Assembly: GCA_949287225.1 (NCBI GenBank)
Contig: CASEFP010000232.1
Coordinates: 1-41,648, forward strand
DNA from: an uncultured Lentisphaeria bacterium
GTDB lineage: Bacteria; Verrucomicrobiota; Lentisphaeria; Victivallales; UBA1829
Direction of reading: 5' to 3'
Length of the DNA: 41,648 nucleotides
The stretch's first letter is position 1. Each line of letters begins with the position of its first letter. Below the pieces are notes generated by a model, which saw only the letters and a list, made by a program, of their open reading frames with translations, searched no databases and was not told where the DNA came from. A program made the position numbers and the translations under genes. Shown piece by piece: positions 1-8,150 of the stretch.

Positions 1-182
1 AGCCTTTCTCTTTAGTGTGGTTTCTGTTGCGAGTCGTGATCCTTTCACGTCGTCGCCTTATTCTCAGTAGCACACTTTTTTAGGTTCAGCCATCTTTTTT
101 TACAATTTACACCTGCTTTCTTTTACCATAGCAACTTTCAGAATGAACGCTGCCTTCCTCGGAGAAGCGGCATGCTGATCCT
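1..182. other. window-edge non-coding segment
   Basis: I see no convincing gene here. The segment is T-rich on the plus strand and has no ORF with a ribosome binding site. It lies downstream of the minus-strand lipoprotein gene that ends at 183, so it should hold that gene's 3' untranslated region. No strong GC-rich hairpin followed by a T-run could be found, so the terminator may lie beyond the left edge. Confidence 0.4.
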
Positions 183-1211
183 TTATTTCCAGAACGCGCC
201 GATCCGCTCGCGCGCGTTGTCCTCAAGATTGCGGTAGAAGAAATAAACGTCGTTCATGTGGTAGACGCCTTTTCCCATGAGTTCGGAATCATATCTGCCT
301 TTTTTCGCGGGGATGACGATCAGCGCGCCGGTTTCGGGATTGATCTGCGCCGAGCAGAAGTTCTTCTCCTCCGAGACGACGTGATTCTCCCCGTCGAAGA
401 AGACCGCTCCCTTGTTCATGGAAGCGTCCGCCTTGACGTCATCCGTGCGCCAGTTCATGGGATTGATGCAGTAGGTGTCTTTCCCTGTGAAGAGGGAGGG
501 AATGGCGTCGGGCGCCTCCGAATTATAGGTGATGATGACGCCCGTGTCATTGGAGGAGCGTGCAAGGCGCAGATGCGGGTGATCCGGGAAGGCTTTCGGC
601 ATTTTCGGGTATCCGATCAGATAGGCGGCGACCAGCTTTGCGCGGAGTTTCGGATCTTTGAGTTCGCTTTTCATCAGTTCCAGAAGCACCATCGCCCCCT
701 GGCTGTGTCCGAAAAGCAGGAACGGGCGGCCGTTGTTATAGTGTTCCAGATAGTAACGGAAGGCGGCGCGGATATCCTCAATGCCGCGCTGTGTATAGCG
801 CTGTTCCTCCGGTTTTTTCGTTGCCTCCTTGATGACGCGGAAGTATTCCCCCTGCCGGTAGTAGGGCGCGTAGATCATTCCGACGTTTGCAAAGGCTCCG
901 GTCTGCTGGGCGGCGATGTCGCGCGCTTTTTTCTGAACGGCGGGATCGTTCCAGTCCATGTAAGGATGGTCGTTGTGCGCCACGATGGTCGGGTAGACGT
1001 AGAAAACGTCCACTTCGTGCGGAGCGGAGTCCGCATCTGGAAGAATGATCCAGTTATCGCGCCGGGAGTAATCGACGGATGTGGTGACGTCGCGCAGATT
1101 CTGCGGCGGCGGAGGTGTCGTTGTCGTGCAGGCGCTGAAGAGCGCGAGCGTCAGGAGAAGCAGCGCGGCGCAGGGAAGATGAAAGCGTATTTTCAGGCGG
1201 AGGAACTTCAT
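183..1211 (-). CDS. DUF3089 family lipoprotein, alpha/beta-hydrolase fold
   Basis: This is a 342-residue predicted lipoprotein. The N-terminus has a positive stretch, a hydrophobic core (about residues 13-26) and a lipobox LFSAC with the lipidated cysteine at 28, followed by a Thr/Pro-rich linker. The motif VDVFYVYPTI (about 67-76) is typical of DUF3089 proteins, and GHSQGA (168-173) gives a nucleophile elbow with Ser170, so an alpha/beta-hydrolase acting outside the cytoplasmic membrane is likely. The substrate is unknown; family members are annotated as lipases or esterases only by fold. The start is supported by a GGAGG-like site just upstream. The SGNH hydrolase gene ends one base before this start, so the two are co-transcribed and possibly translationally coupled, as expected for two esterases working on one substrate class. 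Confidence 0.85.
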   Translation of the reverse strand: MKFLRLKIRFHLPCAALLLLTLALFSACTTTTPPPPQNLRDVTTSVDYSRRDNWIILPDADSAPHEVDVFYVYPTIVAHNDHPYMDWNDPAVQKKARDIAAQQTGAFANVGMIYAPYYRQGEYFRVIKEATKKPEEQRYTQRGIEDIRAAFRYYLEHYNNGRPFLLFGHSQGAMVLLELMKSELKDPKLRAKLVAAYLIGYPKMPKAFPDHPHLRLARSSNDTGVIITYNSEAPDAIPSLFTGKDTYCINPMNWRTDDVKADASMNKGAVFFDGENHVVSEEKNFCSAQINPETGALIVIPAKKGRYDSELMGKGVYHMNDVYFFYRNLEDNARERIGAFWK

Positions 1212-1212
1212 C

Positions 1213-1827
1213 TTACATCATCCTCCAGGCCCTGCACATGGTTTCCGCGATCAGTGCGTAGCCTTCCTGAGTCGGATGGGTGCCGTCGCGCGTGAGAAGC
1301 AGTCCGGTATGTCCGGGGTGCTTCGCCCATTCCTCGCGGAACATCGCGTCGAGCGGGACAAGGCGGACTTTCGCTTCATCTGCCGCGTGGCGGGCGGCAA
1401 GCGCGTATTGCGCGAGAATATCGCCCTGTTCCCGGAAGGTGTCTCCTTCAAACGCGCCGAGGGGAGTCGCAATGGAGATTTTCCGGATGCCGGAGAGGCG
1501 TGCAAGATGAACCATCCAGACCAGATTGCAGCGGTAGGCCTCGGGGGTGACCATGGGTTCGTCGGCCCAGCGTCCGCGTCCGACGGCGGCGTCGTTGGCG
1601 CCGAGGAGAATGGAGAGGGCGTCGGGTTTTCTGTCCAGCACGTCGGTCTGGAAGCGGGTCAGTGCCCAGGGTGTCTTGTCGCCGCCGCGCCCGGCGTTGA
1701 CGACGGTATTTTCCGTCAGTTTTGCCTGAAGGACGGAAACGTATCCTGGATTGGCGGCCGTCAGGCTGTCGCCGAAGCAGATGAGCGTTTCCCCGTCCGC
1801 AAGGAATTTCTGTTCAAGATCAAGCAT
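1213..1827 (-). CDS. SGNH/GDSL-family hydrolase
   Basis: This 204-residue protein carries the SGNH blocks in order: FGDSLT (18-23) with nucleophile Ser21, NAGRGGD (44-50) with the oxyanion glycine, GAND (76-79) with Asn78, and DGTHPT (181-186) with catalytic Asp181 and His184. The family hydrolyses esters, often acyl or acetyl groups on carbohydrates or lipids. No signal peptide is visible, so it is probably cytoplasmic, unlike its lipoprotein partner downstream. A GGAGG site about six bases before the ATG supports the start. It is the first gene of a two-gene minus-strand operon. A role in removing acetyl groups from imported glycans is an inference from fold and genome style, not something the sequence shows. 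Confidence 0.88.
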   Translation of the reverse strand: MLDLEQKFLADGETLICFGDSLTAANPGYVSVLQAKLTENTVVNAGRGGDKTPWALTRFQTDVLDRKPDALSILLGANDAAVGRGRWADEPMVTPEAYRCNLVWMVHLARLSGIRKISIATPLGAFEGDTFREQGDILAQYALAARHAADEAKVRLVPLDAMFREEWAKHPGHTGLLLTRDGTHPTQEGYALIAETMCRAWRMM

Positions 1828-1856
1828 CGGATCCTCCGTTTTTTTGAGAAGCTGAT

Positions 1857-1885
1857 TTGATTTCTTTCCGAGTGGATATTATACT
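1857..1885 (+). promoter_or_regulatory. sigma70-type promoter for the DNA glycosylase gene
   Basis: TTGATT at 1857-1862 and TATACT at 1880-1885 are separated by 17 bases. This leaves a leader of about 35 bases before the ATG at 1927, with an AAGGAG-type site in it. It lies in the divergent gap between the SGNH hydrolase and the glycosylase. Confidence 0.6.
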
Positions 1886-1926
1886 AATGTCTTTCCTGCG
1901 GAATTCAAGGAAGGAGCCGGAAAATT

Positions 1927-2487
1927 ATGGAGGAAAAATCCTCGTTTCCGCCCAGTGTGGAGCATGGTGCAAAAGTGCTTCTGCTCGGTTCGATGCCGGG
2001 GGAGGAGTCGCTGCGCCGGGGGCAGTATTACGCGCATCCGCGCAATGCCTTCTGGAAGATCATGGGGATTCTCTTTTCGTTCGACCCGGCCTTGCCGTAT
2101 CCGGAGCGTCTTGCCGTGCTGCGGGAGAGGAGGATTGCGCTCTGGGACACGCTCCGGAGCTGCCGGCGGACGGGCAGTCTGGACGCGGAGATCCGCGACC
2201 CGGTCCCGAACGATATTCCCGGACTTCTGCGGGAGCATCCGACAATCCGCCATATCTTCTGCAACGGGACTGCCTCATACGACTTTCTGCGGCGCTGTCT
2301 GCCGGAGGTGTTTCACGGCCCCGTTCCCGTGACGAAGCTGCCCTCGACAAGTCCCGCCGCCGCGCTTTACTCCTTCGAGCGGAAACTCGCCGCCTACCGC
2401 GTCATCGCCGAAACGCTCGCGGAAGAGAAGGATGCAACACCAAAAAAACGAGGAAAAAACGTTTTTCCGTTTGCAAAAGGGAAATGA
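1927..2487 (+). CDS. hypoxanthine/uracil-type DNA glycosylase (MUG/UDG superfamily)
   Basis: The protein has 186 residues and the layout of the UDG superfamily. Motif 1 is LLLGSMPGEES (18-28), followed by YYAHPRNAFW (34-43), a pattern I associate with the DNA-deoxyinosine glycosylase branch. FCNGTAS (111-117) and the C-terminal loop LPSTSPAAA (138-146) complete the base-flipping site. Motif 1 has no obvious Asp or Asn water-activating residue, as in the hypoxanthine-specific branch. The likely role is to excise hypoxanthine (from adenine deamination) or uracil and start base-excision repair in the cytoplasm. It has its own promoter, ends 50 bases before rpsO, and its last codons overlap a candidate rpsO promoter. 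The exact base specificity cannot be read from the sequence. Confidence 0.85.
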   Translation: MEEKSSFPPSVEHGAKVLLLGSMPGEESLRRGQYYAHPRNAFWKIMGILFSFDPALPYPERLAVLRERRIALWDTLRSCRRTGSLDAEIRDPVPNDIPGLLREHPTIRHIFCNGTASYDFLRRCLPEVFHGPVPVTKLPSTSPAAALYSFERKLAAYRVIAETLAEEKDATPKKRGKNVFPFAKGK

Positions 2488-2498
2488 CGCTGTAAATT
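2471..2498 (+). promoter_or_regulatory. candidate rpsO promoter
   Basis: TTGCAA at 2471-2476 and TAAATT at 2493-2498 have a 16-base spacer. The -35 overlaps the last codons of the glycosylase gene. The same -35 hexamer with the same spacing is found before rpmA (14403), which strengthens the call. The -10 is only a fair match. Confidence 0.45.
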
Positions 2499-2537
2499 AC
2501 TTACTTATCTTCGCATAAAAACCAGGAAAAGGACAAA

Positions 2538-2816
2538 ATGGAAAAAGCAACCAAGTCGGAAATCATTCGGAAGTATGCCCGCAAGGAAGGGGATACGGGT
2601 TCCTCGGAAGTTCAGATCGCTCTTCTTTCCCAGCGCATTGCGGAAATCACGGAGCACATGCAGTCCAACAAGAAGGACCACAGCACGAGACGCGGCCTCA
2701 TGGCGATGGTCAACAGAAGAAAACGTCTTCTGAAGTACCTTGCTTCTGAAAATCACGCCAAGTATCTGGAGCTTGCCGAAGCATTCGGCATCCGCGGCAC
2801 CGCGATCACCAAGTAA
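2538..2816 (+). CDS. rpsO: 30S ribosomal protein S15
   Basis: The 92-residue protein matches the S15 family over its whole length (usual length about 88-89). It contains GDTGSSEVQIALLSQRI (about 18-34), then KDHSTRRGL and the C-terminal KRLLKYL helix region. S15 binds the 16S rRNA central domain early in assembly of the small subunit, next to S6/S18 and S8. The start ATG follows an AGGAAAAGGA purine-rich site. The gene sits just ahead of pnp, the order known from many bacteria, but here the two are separated by an intrinsic terminator and a new promoter, so pnp can be made independently. Confidence 0.98.
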   Translation: MEKATKSEIIRKYARKEGDTGSSEVQIALLSQRIAEITEHMQSNKKDHSTRRGLMAMVNRRKRLLKYLASENHAKYLELAEAFGIRGTAITK

Positions 2817-2873
2817 TTCCGGCACAGATACGCTTCCGGCATTCCGTGTATCCTGCGCGGGATGTGCAATTCG

Positions 2874-2917
2874 GCAGCCACCCTCTTTTTTTTGCGGGTG
2901 GCTGCTTGCTTTTTTTT
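2874..2917 (+). terminator. intrinsic terminator after rpsO
   Basis: A perfect 10-base-pair stem, GCAGCCACCC (2874-2883) with GGGTGGCTGC (2896-2905), is followed by a nearly continuous T-run to 2917. It should end most rpsO transcripts before pnp. Confidence 0.92.
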
Positions 2918-2938
2918 CAAGGTGTGCTATATTATATT
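2906..2938 (+). promoter_or_regulatory. candidate pnp promoter
   Basis: TTGCTT at 2906-2911 and TATATT at 2928-2933 are 16 bases apart. A second TATATT follows at 2933-2938. The -35 lies in the T-run of the rpsO terminator. This promoter would give pnp a leader of about 235 bases. The AT-rich block is the only promoter-like stretch in the 363-base gap. Confidence 0.5.
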
Positions 2939-2978
2939 GACTTAAAAACGAACGAGACGCGGCGGGAACGCTTACACA

Positions 2979-3061
2979 GCGGTCCGCTCTGTGGAATTCG
3001 GTCGGTATCAGGTCCCGGGTGCGCATCCGGAGCCTGATACCGCGATTCCGCGGCAGACCGC
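2979..3061 (+). promoter_or_regulatory. long interrupted hairpin in the pnp leader
   Basis: The transcript can fold into one extended arm. GCGGTC (2979-2984) pairs with GACCGC (3056-3061), CGC with GCG next to it, GGAAT (2993-2997) with ATTCC (3045-3049), and CGGTATCAGG (3003-3012) with CCTGATACCG (3033-3042), a perfect 10-base-pair helix. CCGG-CCGG pairing is possible in the apical part. A smaller hairpin, CCGGTT/AACCGG (3130-3159), follows. In E. coli the pnp leader forms a long duplex cut by RNase III, after which PNPase represses its own translation. The position and shape here suggest the same control, which is inference. The remainder of the 2817-3179 gap holds the terminator and promoter described separately. 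Confidence 0.65.
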
Positions 3062-3179
3062 CCGGGATCATCCCCCGTTCCTCCCCGTCTTTCACACAGA
3101 AACAAAAGCGGCCCCGATCTGGTCCGCGCCCGGTTCCGTGCAGACACGCCTGAAACCGGATTTCTGAAAGGGAGGCATT

Positions 3180-5303
3180 ATGCCCGAAGAAAAAGTAGTA
3201 GTGAACATCGGCCCGGGGAAGGACATTGAAATTTCCACGGGGAAAATCGCAAAACTCGCAAACGGCTCCTGCACACTCCGGCTCGGCGACACGACGGTTC
3301 TCGTCGCGGCCTGCTCCGGCGCCGCCAAACCCGGACAGGACTTCTTCCCGCTTCAGGTCGACTACCGCGAGAAATACTCCGCGGCCGGCCGTTTCCCCGG
3401 CGGATACATCAAACGTGAAGGCCGTCCCAGCGACAAGGAGATCCTGATCTGCCGGATGACCGACCGCCCGCTCCGCCCGCTTTTCCCGGAAGGGTTCTTT
3501 GACGAGGTCCAGATCTCCGGGCTGCTCCTCAGCGCGGACGGCGAAAACGAAGGCGACGTGCTGAGCATCCTCGGCGCGTCGGTCGCGCTCTGCCTCTCCG
3601 ACCTGCCGTTCCTCGGCCCGATCGGCGCGCTGCGCGTCGGATATATCGACGGACAGTTTGTCGCGAATCCGACCTACTCCGAAATGGAGAAGAGCTCGCT
3701 GGAACTGATCTACGCCGGACTTCCGGACAAGGTCATCATGATCGAGGGCGACGCGAAGGAACTGCCGGAGTCCGTCCTCGTCGCGGCGATGGAGTTCGCC
3801 AACGAGATTGTCAAGAAACAGGTGGAAGCCCAGCTCGACCTGATGAAACGCGCGGGCCGTCCCAAAAAGACCCCCGATCTGCATCTGGTTCCCGCGGAGA
3901 TCACCGCCGGCATGGTTGAAATCGCCGGCGAGAAACTGGAGGCCGCCTGCACCGTTCCCGGCAAAGAGGACCGGATCAAGGCGCTGGAGGAGCTCAAGGC
4001 GCTGATCGTCGAAGGACTCCGTCCGAAATACGAGGCGGAGATGGGCGAAGAGAACTTCACCAACACCATCAACATGGGCTTTGACAAACTCGTGCAGAAG
4101 ACCATCCGCACCGCGATTCTGGAGAAGGGCTTCCGCCCCGACGGACGCGGCGTCGAGGATATCCGCCCGCTGACGGCGGAAGTCGGCGTTCTGCCGGTTG
4201 TCCACGGCACGGGCCTTTTCACCCGCGGCGAAACCCAGGCGCTTGTCATCGCGACGCTCGGCGGCCCCGGCGACGCGCAGGAGAGCGACAGCATCTACAA
4301 TACCGACGCGACCAGAAAATTCTATCTGCATTACAATTTCCCGAACTACTCCGTCGGCGAAGTCGGAAGGATCTCCGGCCCCGGCAGACGTGAAATCGGG
4401 CACGGCAACCTTGCGGAGCGTTCGCTTGCGCAGGTGATTCCGGCGGACTTCCCGTACACCGTCCGCTGCGTCTCCGAGATCATGTCCTCCAACGGCTCGA
4501 CCTCGATGGCGAGCGTCTGCGGCGGCACGCTTGCGCTGATGGATGCCGGCGTTCCGATCAAAGCGCCGGTCGCGGGCATCTCCTGCGGCCTCGTCACCGG
4601 TGACAACGGCAAGGAGCTGATCCTGACCGACATCATCGGCGCGGAGGATCATTACGGCGACATGGACTTCAAGGTTTGCGGCACCGACGAAGGCATCACC
4701 GGATTCCAGCTTGACCTCAAGCTTCCCGGCGTCTCCATCGACCTGATGGCGCGCGCCATGGAGCAGAACAAGCGCGCGAGATCCCGGATTCTCGGCGTCA
4801 TCCGCGAATGCCTGCCCGGACCGCGCCCGCAGCTCAGCCCGAACGCGCCGCAGATGGAAAAGATGAAGATCAATCCGGACAAGATCGGCGCGCTGATCGG
4901 AACCGGCGGAAAGAACATCAAGGAGATCACTGAATCCACGAAGTCCGAGGTCAACATTGAGGACGACGGTACCGTTACGATTCTCGCGCGGAACAAGACG
5001 GTTCTCGACGAAGTCAAGCGGAAGATCGAATCCTACACCGCTGAAGCGGAGATCGGCAAGATCTACCGCGGCCTGGTGAAGACCGTCCGCGATTTCGGTG
5101 CATTCGTCGAAATCCTCCCCGGTCAGGACGGTCTGCTCCACATCTCCGAGATGGCGAACTATCGCGTCAAGGATGTTTCGGACATCTGCAAGGAAGGCGA
5201 CTACGTCACCGTCAAGGTGATCGACATCGACCGGACCGGCAAGATCCGCCTCAGCCGCAAGGCCGCGCTCGAGGATCTGGACAAAGAGGAAGCCAAGAAG
5301 TAA
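3180..5303 (+). CDS. pnp: polyribonucleotide nucleotidyltransferase (PNPase)
   Basis: The protein has 707 residues, the normal length. Two RNase PH domains span roughly residues 10-230 and 310-545. The second holds the FPNYSVGEVGR and SNGSTSMASVCGG segments of the catalytic domain, with the acidic cluster in the DITGAED-like and GDMDFKVCGT stretches. A KH domain (about 560-620, with IGALIGTGGKNIKEI) and an S1 domain (about 624-695, with VRDFGAFVEI and GLLHISEM) bind RNA. It degrades RNA 3' to 5' using phosphate and releases nucleoside diphosphates; it works as a trimer, often with RNase E or a helicase. GGGAGG five bases before the ATG supports the start. A long leader hairpin suggests autoregulation, and a clean terminator follows. 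Confidence 0.98.
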   Translation: MPEEKVVVNIGPGKDIEISTGKIAKLANGSCTLRLGDTTVLVAACSGAAKPGQDFFPLQVDYREKYSAAGRFPGGYIKREGRPSDKEILICRMTDRPLRPLFPEGFFDEVQISGLLLSADGENEGDVLSILGASVALCLSDLPFLGPIGALRVGYIDGQFVANPTYSEMEKSSLELIYAGLPDKVIMIEGDAKELPESVLVAAMEFANEIVKKQVEAQLDLMKRAGRPKKTPDLHLVPAEITAGMVEIAGEKLEAACTVPGKEDRIKALEELKALIVEGLRPKYEAEMGEENFTNTINMGFDKLVQKTIRTAILEKGFRPDGRGVEDIRPLTAEVGVLPVVHGTGLFTRGETQALVIATLGGPGDAQESDSIYNTDATRKFYLHYNFPNYSVGEVGRISGPGRREIGHGNLAERSLAQVIPADFPYTVRCVSEIMSSNGSTSMASVCGGTLALMDAGVPIKAPVAGISCGLVTGDNGKELILTDIIGAEDHYGDMDFKVCGTDEGITGFQLDLKLPGVSIDLMARAMEQNKRARSRILGVIRECLPGPRPQLSPNAPQMEKMKINPDKIGALIGTGGKNIKEITESTKSEVNIEDDGTVTILARNKTVLDEVKRKIESYTAEAEIGKIYRGLVKTVRDFGAFVEILPGQDGLLHISEMANYRVKDVSDICKEGDYVTVKVIDIDRTGKIRLSRKAALEDLDKEEAKK

Positions 5304-5331
5304 CGCGTTTGGCTTTGATCACGAAAGACAG

Positions 5332-5366
5332 AACCCGTCTCCGGCGATAACCGGGACGGGTTTTTT
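5332..5366 (+). terminator. intrinsic terminator after pnp
   Basis: AACCCGTC plus CCGG (5332-5344) pairs with CCGG plus GACGGGTT (5351-5362) around a short loop with one bulged base, followed by TTTTTT. It lies 28 bases after the pnp stop codon and separates pnp from the convergent rhamnosidase gene. Confidence 0.9.
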
Positions 5367-5396
5367 GTGTGTATGGCTGTGGGCCCCGGGGAAAGG

Positions 5397-8033
5397 TCAG
5401 AACTCGAACGTGTATTCGCCGCACGGAAGTGTGAGCGTTTCCGTTTCCCGCTGAAGGGGCGCGCCGTTCATTTTCACCTCGGCGGAAGCGGAGACGGGGA
5501 GCGTCACCAGCATCTCCGTGTTCGGCGGCGCAGCAATGCGCCAGACGAGGCGGCTTCCCTCGTATTTCCAGGAACTTTCCGCTTTTCCGTAAGGGGTTTC
5601 GAGCGCGGTGTTCACGAATCCCATCCGAGGATCGGGTTTTGCCGCGAAACGGAGCACTTTCCCGCCGGGCGCGGCGTAGTCGATCCCCCCCGCAGTTGCC
5701 GCCATCCATTCGGCGACGGCGCCGTAGGCGTAGTGATTGAAGGAGTTCATGTTCACGTCGCCGAAGCCGTCCTTGATCGTATAGGAGTTCCAGCGTTCCC
5801 AGATGGTTGTGGCCCCCTGATTGACGGAGAAGAGCCACGAGGGATATTCCTCCTGGAGCAGAAGATCGTAAGCGGTCGAATTCAGTCCGCATTCGGTGAG
5901 CGTCGGCATCAGTGAGGCGGTTCCGACGAACCCGGTGGAGAGGCGGTTGCCGTTGTCGCGGATCAGCTGCGCCAGAAGGTCGATGACTTTTTGTTCCTGC
6001 GCGGGAGTCAGAAGCTTGAAATGAAGAGCCAGCACACAGGTCGTCTGATTACGGATTTTCAGCGTTCCGTCCGGTGCGATGAATTCCGTCCGGAAGGCTT
6101 CGGCGACCCTGTCCGCGAGGGTGTCAAAACGTTCCGCGTCGGCTTCTTTTCCGAGGATCCGCGCCGTCCGTGCCGTGAGGCGCGCCGTGCAGGCGAAATA
6201 GGCGGTGCCGATCAGCGGGCAGGGCGTTTTGACTTCGTCCAGCGAGAGCCAGTCGCCGAATCCGATGTCCGGACGGATGAGATGATCCGAGGTCGTCTCC
6301 TGAAAGGCGATCCAGCGTTTCATGGATTCATAGTTTTCCGAGAGGAATGTCTTGTCTCCGTAGCGCCGGTACATGACCCATGGACAGATGACAAGAGCGT
6401 CCGCCCAGGCGGGGCCCCCTCCGGCGCGCGGGCCGAGAATGTTCGGGGCAATATGAGCGCCCGCCCCGTTTTCGAACTGTGCTTCGCGCTGGTCGCGGAG
6501 CCATTTGCGGAAGAATGCGGCGACGTTCATGTTGAACGCGGCGGCGCCGCAGAAGACTTCCGCATCACCGCTCCACCCGAGACGCTCGTCGCGCTGGGGA
6601 CAGTCCGTCGGGATTTCAAAGAAGTTGTCCCGCTGTCCCCAGCGGATGTTGCTGTATAGCTGATTGACTTTCGGTAATCCGCATTCGAAGGAACCTGTTG
6701 ACTCAAGTTCGGAATGGAGCACGACGGCAGTGACTTCGATCGGGTCGGGCGATCCGGAAAACTGGAAGCCGTCCACCTGTGCGTAACGGAATCCGTGGAA
6801 GGTGAAACGCGGTTCCCACGTGAATTCCCGTTCGGTTGCCTCCGCCGATGTGTAAAAGTCCGTGGAGCGCGCACTGCGGTAGTTCAGATTGTAGAGCGTG
6901 CCGTCGGGATTGAGCATTTCCGCGAAGCGGATCGTGAAGAGCCGTCCGGGATAGGCCTTTGCCCTGATCCGGACGTGTCCCGCAATATTCTGTCCGAAAT
7001 CCCAGATGCGGACATCCGGGCGCGGATGAAGGATGCGGACCGGCTTGATCTCCATGATTTCGCGGACCGGGAAACAGGTTTTCTGAACCAGCTCGGGAGA
7101 GTCCGCCGCATCCTCGCCGACAACCGCGCCGCGCCAGGATGAATCATCAAATCCGGGCATATCCCATCCGGGCATTTCCAGTCTTGCGTCGTACATTTCC
7201 CCGTCGTAGATGTCCGAATAGAGAATCGGGCCGGTCGTGCATTTCCAGCCGTTTCCGGTTGCGACCGCTTCCGAAGTGCCGTCGGAATAGACGATTTCCA
7301 GTCTTGCGAGCAGTTCGGTCCGCTCGCCGTATAGGTTGCGGCGGCGTCCGCTTAGGTATCCGCAGTACCAGCCGTCGCCGAGGATCGCGCCGAACGCATT
7401 GTCTCCGCGGCGCAGCAGCTTTGTGACATCATAGGCGAGCGTCTGAATCTGTCTGGAAAAATCCGTCCAGCCGGGGACGAAGCAGTCGTTTCCGACTCGC
7501 GTGCCGTTGATGTAAGCTTCGAACAGGCCTCGCGCCGTGATGTAGAGCCGCGCCTGTGCAATTTCCTTCCCGCAGGAAAATTCCCGCCGGAAATACGGGC
7601 ATGGCGCGGAATGCGCCGGATTGTTGCCGTCGAAGAAGATCCACTTCGCCTTCCATTCCCGGTTGGTGAGAAGGGCGACTTCAAATTCGGCGGGTTCACT
7701 GGGTTCGGATTCGACGCCGTTTTCGTCCCAGACGGTGACGCGCCAGCAGACATGTTGTCTGGAATCAAGCGGCGCGCCGCCCCATTCGAGATACAGGGAG
7801 CACTCCGACTCCACGCGTCCGGAATCCCAGAGATCGGCTTTCCCCGCAAGCAGGGCTTCCTGTGTGCAGGCGGCGGTGATCCGGTAGGCCGACTGCCGGA
7901 AGCCTGTCCGTTCCGAAACGGTTTTCCACGAGAGCAGCGGACGCTGCTCCTGGAGAAAGACAAATCCTTTCAGCAGGGACATGACACGCAGGTCACAGGG
8001 ATGAAAAGAGAGCAATGTTCTGGTTGGATTCAT
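5397..8033 (-). CDS. alpha-L-rhamnosidase, glycoside hydrolase family 78
   Basis: The 878-residue protein has the GH78 order: N-terminal Ig-like domain with LSWKTVSERTGFRQSAY (about 34-50), carbohydrate-binding beta domains (about 125-330), and an (alpha/alpha)6 barrel from about 455. The diagnostic block TDCPQRDERLGWSGDA (476-491) contains the acidic residues used for inverting hydrolysis. A second conserved region lies near SLFSVNQGATTIWERWNSYT-like sequence (about residues 735-755). It releases terminal alpha-L-rhamnose from plant glycosides, pectin or microbial glycans. No signal peptide is seen, so it probably acts in the cytoplasm on imported oligosaccharides. The start at 8033 has an AGAGG site eight bases upstream; the next in-frame ATG (7982) has none. 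It is divergent from an AraC-type regulator, its probable controller. Confidence 0.95.
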   Translation of the reverse strand: MNPTRTLLSFHPCDLRVMSLLKGFVFLQEQRPLLSWKTVSERTGFRQSAYRITAACTQEALLAGKADLWDSGRVESECSLYLEWGGAPLDSRQHVCWRVTVWDENGVESEPSEPAEFEVALLTNREWKAKWIFFDGNNPAHSAPCPYFRREFSCGKEIAQARLYITARGLFEAYINGTRVGNDCFVPGWTDFSRQIQTLAYDVTKLLRRGDNAFGAILGDGWYCGYLSGRRRNLYGERTELLARLEIVYSDGTSEAVATGNGWKCTTGPILYSDIYDGEMYDARLEMPGWDMPGFDDSSWRGAVVGEDAADSPELVQKTCFPVREIMEIKPVRILHPRPDVRIWDFGQNIAGHVRIRAKAYPGRLFTIRFAEMLNPDGTLYNLNYRSARSTDFYTSAEATEREFTWEPRFTFHGFRYAQVDGFQFSGSPDPIEVTAVVLHSELESTGSFECGLPKVNQLYSNIRWGQRDNFFEIPTDCPQRDERLGWSGDAEVFCGAAAFNMNVAAFFRKWLRDQREAQFENGAGAHIAPNILGPRAGGGPAWADALVICPWVMYRRYGDKTFLSENYESMKRWIAFQETTSDHLIRPDIGFGDWLSLDEVKTPCPLIGTAYFACTARLTARTARILGKEADAERFDTLADRVAEAFRTEFIAPDGTLKIRNQTTCVLALHFKLLTPAQEQKVIDLLAQLIRDNGNRLSTGFVGTASLMPTLTECGLNSTAYDLLLQEEYPSWLFSVNQGATTIWERWNSYTIKDGFGDVNMNSFNHYAYGAVAEWMAATAGGIDYAAPGGKVLRFAAKPDPRMGFVNTALETPYGKAESSWKYEGSRLVWRIAAPPNTEMLVTLPVSASAEVKMNGAPLQRETETLTLPCGEYTFEF

Positions 8034-8043
8034 GAAAAACCTC

Positions 8044-8071
8044 TTGAAATGGCATATTCCGCACGTATATT
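8044..8071 (+). promoter_or_regulatory. candidate promoter of the AraC-type regulator
   Basis: TTGAAA (8044-8049) and TATATT (8066-8071) have a 16-base spacer, giving a leader of about 70 bases before the ATG at 8151. It faces the rhamnosidase promoter at 8080-8109, so RNA polymerase from either one must cross the other. Confidence 0.45.
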
Positions 8072-8079
8072 GCTTTCCT

Positions 8080-8109
8080 AATATATCGCATGATTGGAAA
8101 AAATCTCAA
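8080..8109 (-). promoter_or_regulatory. candidate promoter of the rhamnosidase gene
   Basis: Read on the minus strand, TTGAGA (8109-8104) and TATATT (8085-8080) have an 18-base spacer, with a leader of about 40 bases to the ATG at 8033. An imperfect inverted repeat (CGTATAT near 8065, ATATATCG near 8081) lies around the likely start site and could be an operator. Confidence 0.5.
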
Positions 8110-8150
8110 AGAAAATGGCTTACTTTTAGCACTTTTTGTCCGGAATTTTC

